Source of the DNA: an archaeon
GTDB taxonomy: Archaea; Nanobdellota; Nanobdellia; Pacearchaeales; GW2011-AR1
DNA length: 13,673 bases
Assembly: GCA_027318675.1 (NCBI GenBank)
Contig: DAHVOT010000018.1
Location: forward strand, 1 to 13,673
Reading direction: 5' to 3'
Part shown: positions 11,565 through 13,673 of the stretch, piece after piece
Position numbering within the stretch: the first letter of the stretch is position 1
Layout: each line of letters begins with the position of its first letter
Notes under the pieces: model-generated
Told to the model about the DNA's origin: nothing
Databases searched by the model: none
What the model saw: only the letters and a program-made list of their open reading frames with translations
Position numbers and translations under genes: made by a program

Positions 11565-11981
11565 TTAATTTTTACCTCCATTTTTAAGTCCAAAAACATA
11601 ATACCCTGCCCAATCTCCAACTTTATTTCTATCCTTTATAGATTCAGGAGGCTCCAAAGAATATATTCCACCAACAGGAGCAGAATCTGGATAATTATTG
11701 AAAACATATCTATTAAAAGAATTCAATCTAGAAATAAGCGCTTCATGAGCTCTTCTTTTGTTTAAATCCATTTCAGCCATAACTTCTGTTGAATCATCTA
11801 CACATCTCTCACAATCCGAGAGCTTTCTTCTATGTGCTTCAAAAATAACAGTAGTATCAACATAATCAAAAGCAGAAAAAGTTAACCCTTTTAATAAATT
11901 CTTTCCATTCTCGTCATTTTCCAATATCTTTTCTATTTGATTTCTTCTTTCCATTGCTTTATGTATATTCTTATCATCCAT
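11565..11981 (-). CDS. DUF3232-like protein
   Basis: A 138-aa soluble protein. The pattern FSAFDYVDTTVIFEA (35-49), KRRAHEALISRLNSFNRYVF (75-94), then APVGGIYSLEPPESIKDRNKVGDWAGYYVFG is what I recall for DUF3232, a family of unknown function seen mostly in bacteria. The name is a tentative match. C57 and C60 in LSDCERCVDD form a CxxC pair. The start follows the stop of the 37-aa membrane peptide by one base (TAAAATG), and no separate promoter at leaderless spacing is apparent, so translation probably depends on the upstream small gene. Confidence 0.7.
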   Translation of the reverse strand: MDDKNIHKAMERRNQIEKILENDENGKNLLKGLTFSAFDYVDTTVIFEAHRRKLSDCERCVDDSTEVMAEMDLNKRRAHEALISRLNSFNRYVFNNYPDSAPVGGIYSLEPPESIKDRNKVGDWAGYYVFGLKNGGKN

Positions 11982-11982
11982 T

Positions 11983-12096
11983 TTATTTCATTAAAAACCT
12001 CGCAAATCGATATATGAATATTGGAGGCAATAAAATTAAGAGCCCAACTACCATAAAGAAAATTTCAATTCCTTCTGTTACCTCATTAAATGCCAT
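11983..12096 (-). CDS. 37-aa single-TM membrane peptide
   Basis: A short gene, MAFNEVTEGIEIFFMVVGLL followed by ILLPPIFIYRFARFLMK. Residues about 10-28 form one hydrophobic helix with a double proline and a basic C-terminus, which predicts a cytoplasmic tail. The ATG lies 26 nt after the centre of a TATA-like CATTTAAATA (12118-12127), the leaderless spacing found repeatedly here, and its stop is one base before the DUF3232-like ATG. These two facts, rather than homology, support it as a real gene. The function is unknown. Confidence 0.65.
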   Translation of the reverse strand: MAFNEVTEGIEIFFMVVGLLILLPPIFIYRFARFLMK

Positions 12097-12117
12097 ATTC
12101 TCTAAGATGCTTTGCAC

Positions 12118-12127
12118 TATTTAAATG
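12118..12127 (-). promoter_or_regulatory. TATA-like element for the 37-aa/DUF3232 unit
   Basis: On the minus strand this reads CATTTAAATA, about 26 nt before the ATG at 12096. Confidence 0.5.
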
Positions 12128-12134
12128 TTTCTAA

Positions 12135-12159
12135 TTGTTACTACTTATTAGTGTAACAA
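12135..12159. promoter_or_regulatory. Inverted repeat between divergent promoters
   Basis: TTGTTAC (12135-12141) and GTAACAA (12153-12159) form a 7-bp perfect inverted repeat with an 11-nt spacer, extendable by two pairs if one base is bulged. It sits between the TATA-like element at 12118-12127 and the plus-strand one at 12164-12172, in a position to bind a regulator acting on both genes. No regulator is identified. Confidence 0.4.
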
Positions 12160-12163
12160 GAAT

Positions 12164-12172
12164 ATATTAAAT
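12164..12172 (+). promoter_or_regulatory. TATA-like element for the PIN gene at 12193
   Basis: TATTAAATA-type sequence centred about 25 nt before the ATG at 12193, without a ribosome site, consistent with a leaderless mRNA at the head of the rpo7 region. Confidence 0.5.
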
Positions 12173-12192
12173 AACATTTTCTAAACATCTTT

Positions 12193-12534
12193 ATGTCAAG
12201 AAAAATACTTTTAGATACAAATTTCATTTTAACATGTGTAAGACAAAAAATAGACTTTTTTGAAGACTTTTACTTAGCTGGAATTAAAGTGATAATACCT
12301 GAAAATGTAATAGCTGAAATGGAAAAACTAAAAAGAATTACTGCATTAAGGTTATTAGAAAAAAATGTATTTGAAAGAGTGACTTTACCAGGAAAAAACG
12401 TAGACAATGCAATAGTTCAATTTGCAAAAGAAAACCCGGAAATTATAATTGCAACACTAGATAAAGCAATGAGAAAAAAAATAAAAAACAAGAAAGTAAC
12501 AATCAGAAGTAAGAAAATAATTGAAATTGTTTAA
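12193..12534 (+). CDS. PIN-domain protein (Fcf1/VapC-like), possible rRNA-processing nuclease
   Basis: A 113-aa single PIN domain. Conserved acidic residues are D8 in LLDTNFIL, E42 in VIAEMEKL, D71 in NVDNAIVQFA and D90 in IIIATLDKAMRKK, a full set for metal-dependent RNA cleavage. In many archaea a PIN protein of this short type, related to eukaryotic Fcf1/Utp24, lies directly before the rpo7-spt4-rps24e cluster, as here, which favours an rRNA-processing or RNA-maturation role over a toxin. No antitoxin-like gene is adjacent. It likely has its own leaderless promoter, with a 64-nt gap before rpo7 that contains another TATA-like stretch. Confidence 0.88.
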   Translation: MSRKILLDTNFILTCVRQKIDFFEDFYLAGIKVIIPENVIAEMEKLKRITALRLLEKNVFERVTLPGKNVDNAIVQFAKENPEIIIATLDKAMRKKIKNKKVTIRSKKIIEIV

Positions 12535-12598
12535 TATGCTTAAATAAAACCCCTAAGAAACCTTTTTAAAGCAATTTTTACTCTAATTTTTAAATAAA

Positions 12599-13222
12599 AT
12601 GTTTTACTTAGCTGAAGTTGAAGATTATGTAAGAGTTGAGCCGAAATTGTTCGGTTTACCAACTGTAGAAGCTGTTGATCAGCAACTTAGAGAAATTTAT
12701 GCAAATCATTACGATAAAGAATTAGGAAGATCAGTTGCTGTTATAGAGGTTATTGAAGTTGGAGAAGGAGTTATTATACCTGGAGACGGAGCAACCTATT
12801 ATAATTCAAGATTTAAATTACTTGTCTGGAAACCTGAATTACAAGAATTAGTCTATGGTGAAATATCAGAAATAACCAAATTCGGAGCATTTATAGATAT
12901 GGGGCCTATGAGAGGAATGATTCACATAAGCCAGACAATGGATGATTTTGTAAGTTTTAGTAAAACAAATGTTCTCTCAGGAAAAGTTTCAAAAAGAAAC
13001 CTAAAACAAGGAGATATGTGCGAAGCAAGAATAGTTGCAATCTCACATAAAGGTGAAGAACCAAAAATAGGATTAACAATGAGACAACCTGGACTCGGAA
13101 AATTAGAATGGATAAAAGAAGATTCAGTTAAAAAAGAAAAAGAAGCTGAAAAAGCAGAAAGAATAGCCTCTAAAGGTGAAGGAAAAGAAGGAAAGAAAAC
13201 AAAAGGAGAAAAAAAGAAATAA
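12599..13222 (+). CDS. rpo7: DNA-directed RNA polymerase subunit Rpo7 (RpoE')
   Basis: A 207-aa homolog of eukaryotic Rpb7, which with Rpo4 forms the stalk of archaeal RNA polymerase and binds emerging RNA. The N-terminal tip domain (1-80) has MFYLAEVEDYVRVEP and GDGATYYNSRFKLLVWKP. An S1 RNA-binding domain (about 82-163) has GEISEITKFGAFIDMGPMRGMIHIS. The lysine/glutamate-rich tail (about 172-207) makes it some 20 residues longer than the usual 180-190. A TATA-like CTTTTTAAAGC at 12562-12572 lies about 32 nt before the ATG. The spt4 start follows the stop by one base. Confidence 0.97.
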   Translation: MFYLAEVEDYVRVEPKLFGLPTVEAVDQQLREIYANHYDKELGRSVAVIEVIEVGEGVIIPGDGATYYNSRFKLLVWKPELQELVYGEISEITKFGAFIDMGPMRGMIHISQTMDDFVSFSKTNVLSGKVSKRNLKQGDMCEARIVAISHKGEEPKIGLTMRQPGLGKLEWIKEDSVKKEKEAEKAERIASKGEGKEGKKTKGEKKK

Positions 13223-13223
13223 A

Positions 13224-13418
13224 ATGGCAAAACCAAAAGCTTGCAAACTATGCTCAACAATTCTTGAAGAAGGAGGAGATAAATGTCCTAATTGTGGTTC
13301 AAAAGAATTAACAGAAGGATTTAAGGGGCGTGCAGTTATATTAAACCCTGAAAAATCAGAAGTTGCAAAAAAATTAAATCTAAAGGATAAAGGGAATTTT
13401 GCAATAAAAACCCGTTAA
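13224..13418 (+). CDS. spt4: Transcription elongation factor Spt4 (RpoE'')
   Basis: A 64-aa zinc protein that pairs with Spt5/NusG and raises polymerase processivity. Zinc ligands are C7-x2-C10 and C21-x2-C24 in KACKLC and DKCPNC. The conserved GFKGRAVILNPEKSEVAKKL follows. The start at 13224 is chosen because it is one base after the rpo7 stop and puts MAKPKAC at the N-terminus as in other archaea. A longer in-frame reading would run 16 residues back into rpo7. The length is typical. Co-transcribed with rpo7 and rps24e. Confidence 0.95.
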   Translation: MAKPKACKLCSTILEEGGDKCPNCGSKELTEGFKGRAVILNPEKSEVAKKLNLKDKGNFAIKTR

Positions 13419-13428
13419 ACTAACTCAA

Positions 13429-13673
13429 ATGGAAATAAAAGATATTAAGGAAACAAAAAATCTCGTTTTTGAAAGAAAAGAATTGCAAGCAACTGCAATT
13501 ACAGAAAAGGCTCCTACAAAAAAAGATGTTGCGGAAGCTCTTGCAAAAAAACTTTCGGTCCCTGAAGACGCAATAAAAATTAAAGGGATATATGGCAAAT
13601 TTGGAGCAAAAGAATTCAGAATAGAAGCAAATGTTTACAAATCAAAAGAAGATAAAAACAAAATAGAAAGAAA
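13429..13673 (+). CDS. rps24e: 30S ribosomal protein eS24 (partial, runs off window)
   Basis: The first 81 codons of an archaeal/eukaryotic ribosomal protein eS24. It begins MEIKDIKETKNLVFERKELQ and continues with APTKKDVAEALAKKL, then IKIKGIYGKFGAKEFRIEANVYKS, matching the family's three-strand core and GxKEFR...A-x-VY signature. Family length is about 100 aa, so only the C-terminal basic end is missing. The start lies 10 nt after the spt4 stop. The order rpo7-spt4-rps24e is a known archaeal arrangement. The dephospho-CoA kinase gene that sits between spt4 and rps24e in some archaea is absent here. Confidence 0.95.
   Translation, partial: MEIKDIKETKNLVFERKELQATAITEKAPTKKDVAEALAKKLSVPEDAIKIKGIYGKFGAKEFRIEANVYKSKEDKNKIER

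Noticed and set aside
12922..13260. 112-aa minus-strand open frame inside rpo7/spt4
   Set aside because: It is the mirror of the lysine-rich rpo7 tail, giving a Phe/Ser/Pro-rich translation; no homology and no promoter.

Overview
The window is a low-GC, densely packed piece of an archaeal chromosome. The archaeal assignment rests on the right-hand block (PIN protein, RNA polymerase subunit Rpo7, elongation factor Spt4, ribosomal protein eS24), on a membrane-bound winged-helix regulator of an archaeal type, and on promoters in which a TATA box sits about 25 nt before the start codon, as expected for leaderless mRNAs. Many tiny membrane proteins, short intergenic gaps and extreme A+T richness suggest a DPANN lineage (Woesearchaeota/Pacearchaeota-like). 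That placement is inference; no 16S rRNA gene is present.

Layout. 1-450: nrdR, the ribonucleotide reductase repressor, with a perfect 20-bp palindrome resembling a NrdR box in its promoter. 680-3560: single small genes, mostly membrane proteins: a DUF5652-like protein, two overlapping 2-TM proteins, an anchored coiled-coil protein with heptad-spaced cysteines, a membrane-anchored Holliday-junction-resolvase-related nuclease, a 2-TM protein, and a protein with a caspase/CHAT-like His-Gly...Cys pattern. 3585-4443: an apparent two-gene metal/thiol operon, a MerT-like membrane protein with an HMA-like C-terminal domain followed by an exported Cys/Gly-rich peptide. 4516-4989: the membrane-bound winged-helix regulator.

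5042-8465 is a seven-gene minus-strand operon for iron-sulfur cluster assembly, read right to left: ArsR-family regulator, cysteine desulfurase, a 45-aa acidic protein, a DUF1858 disulfide-domain protein, a Nudix hydrolase, an IscU scaffold and a flavodoxin/ferredoxin-reductase-like flavoprotein. Most junctions are overlapping or closely spaced. The ArsR protein ends in a CxCxxCxxC cluster. Its promoter carries the inverted repeat TGAAA-N4-TTTCA, which recurs upstream of the MerT/HMA operon. This suggests one metal- or Fe-S-responsive regulon, with the ArsR protein doing the job IscR or SufR does in bacteria. It is the most interesting proposal in the window.

8505-9223: a short hypothetical gene, tRNA-Trp(CCA) and another hypothetical gene. 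9201-11175: a four-gene minus-strand operon (HTH protein, CBU_0592-like membrane protein, GNAT acetyltransferase, PIN-domain protein). 11253-12096: a small hypothetical gene, a DUF3232-like gene and a newly recognised 37-aa membrane peptide. 12193-13673: information-processing block PIN - rpo7 - spt4 - rps24e, the last cut by the window edge. No intergenic gap exceeds 300 bases, and I saw no insertion sequences, CRISPR arrays or rRNA genes.
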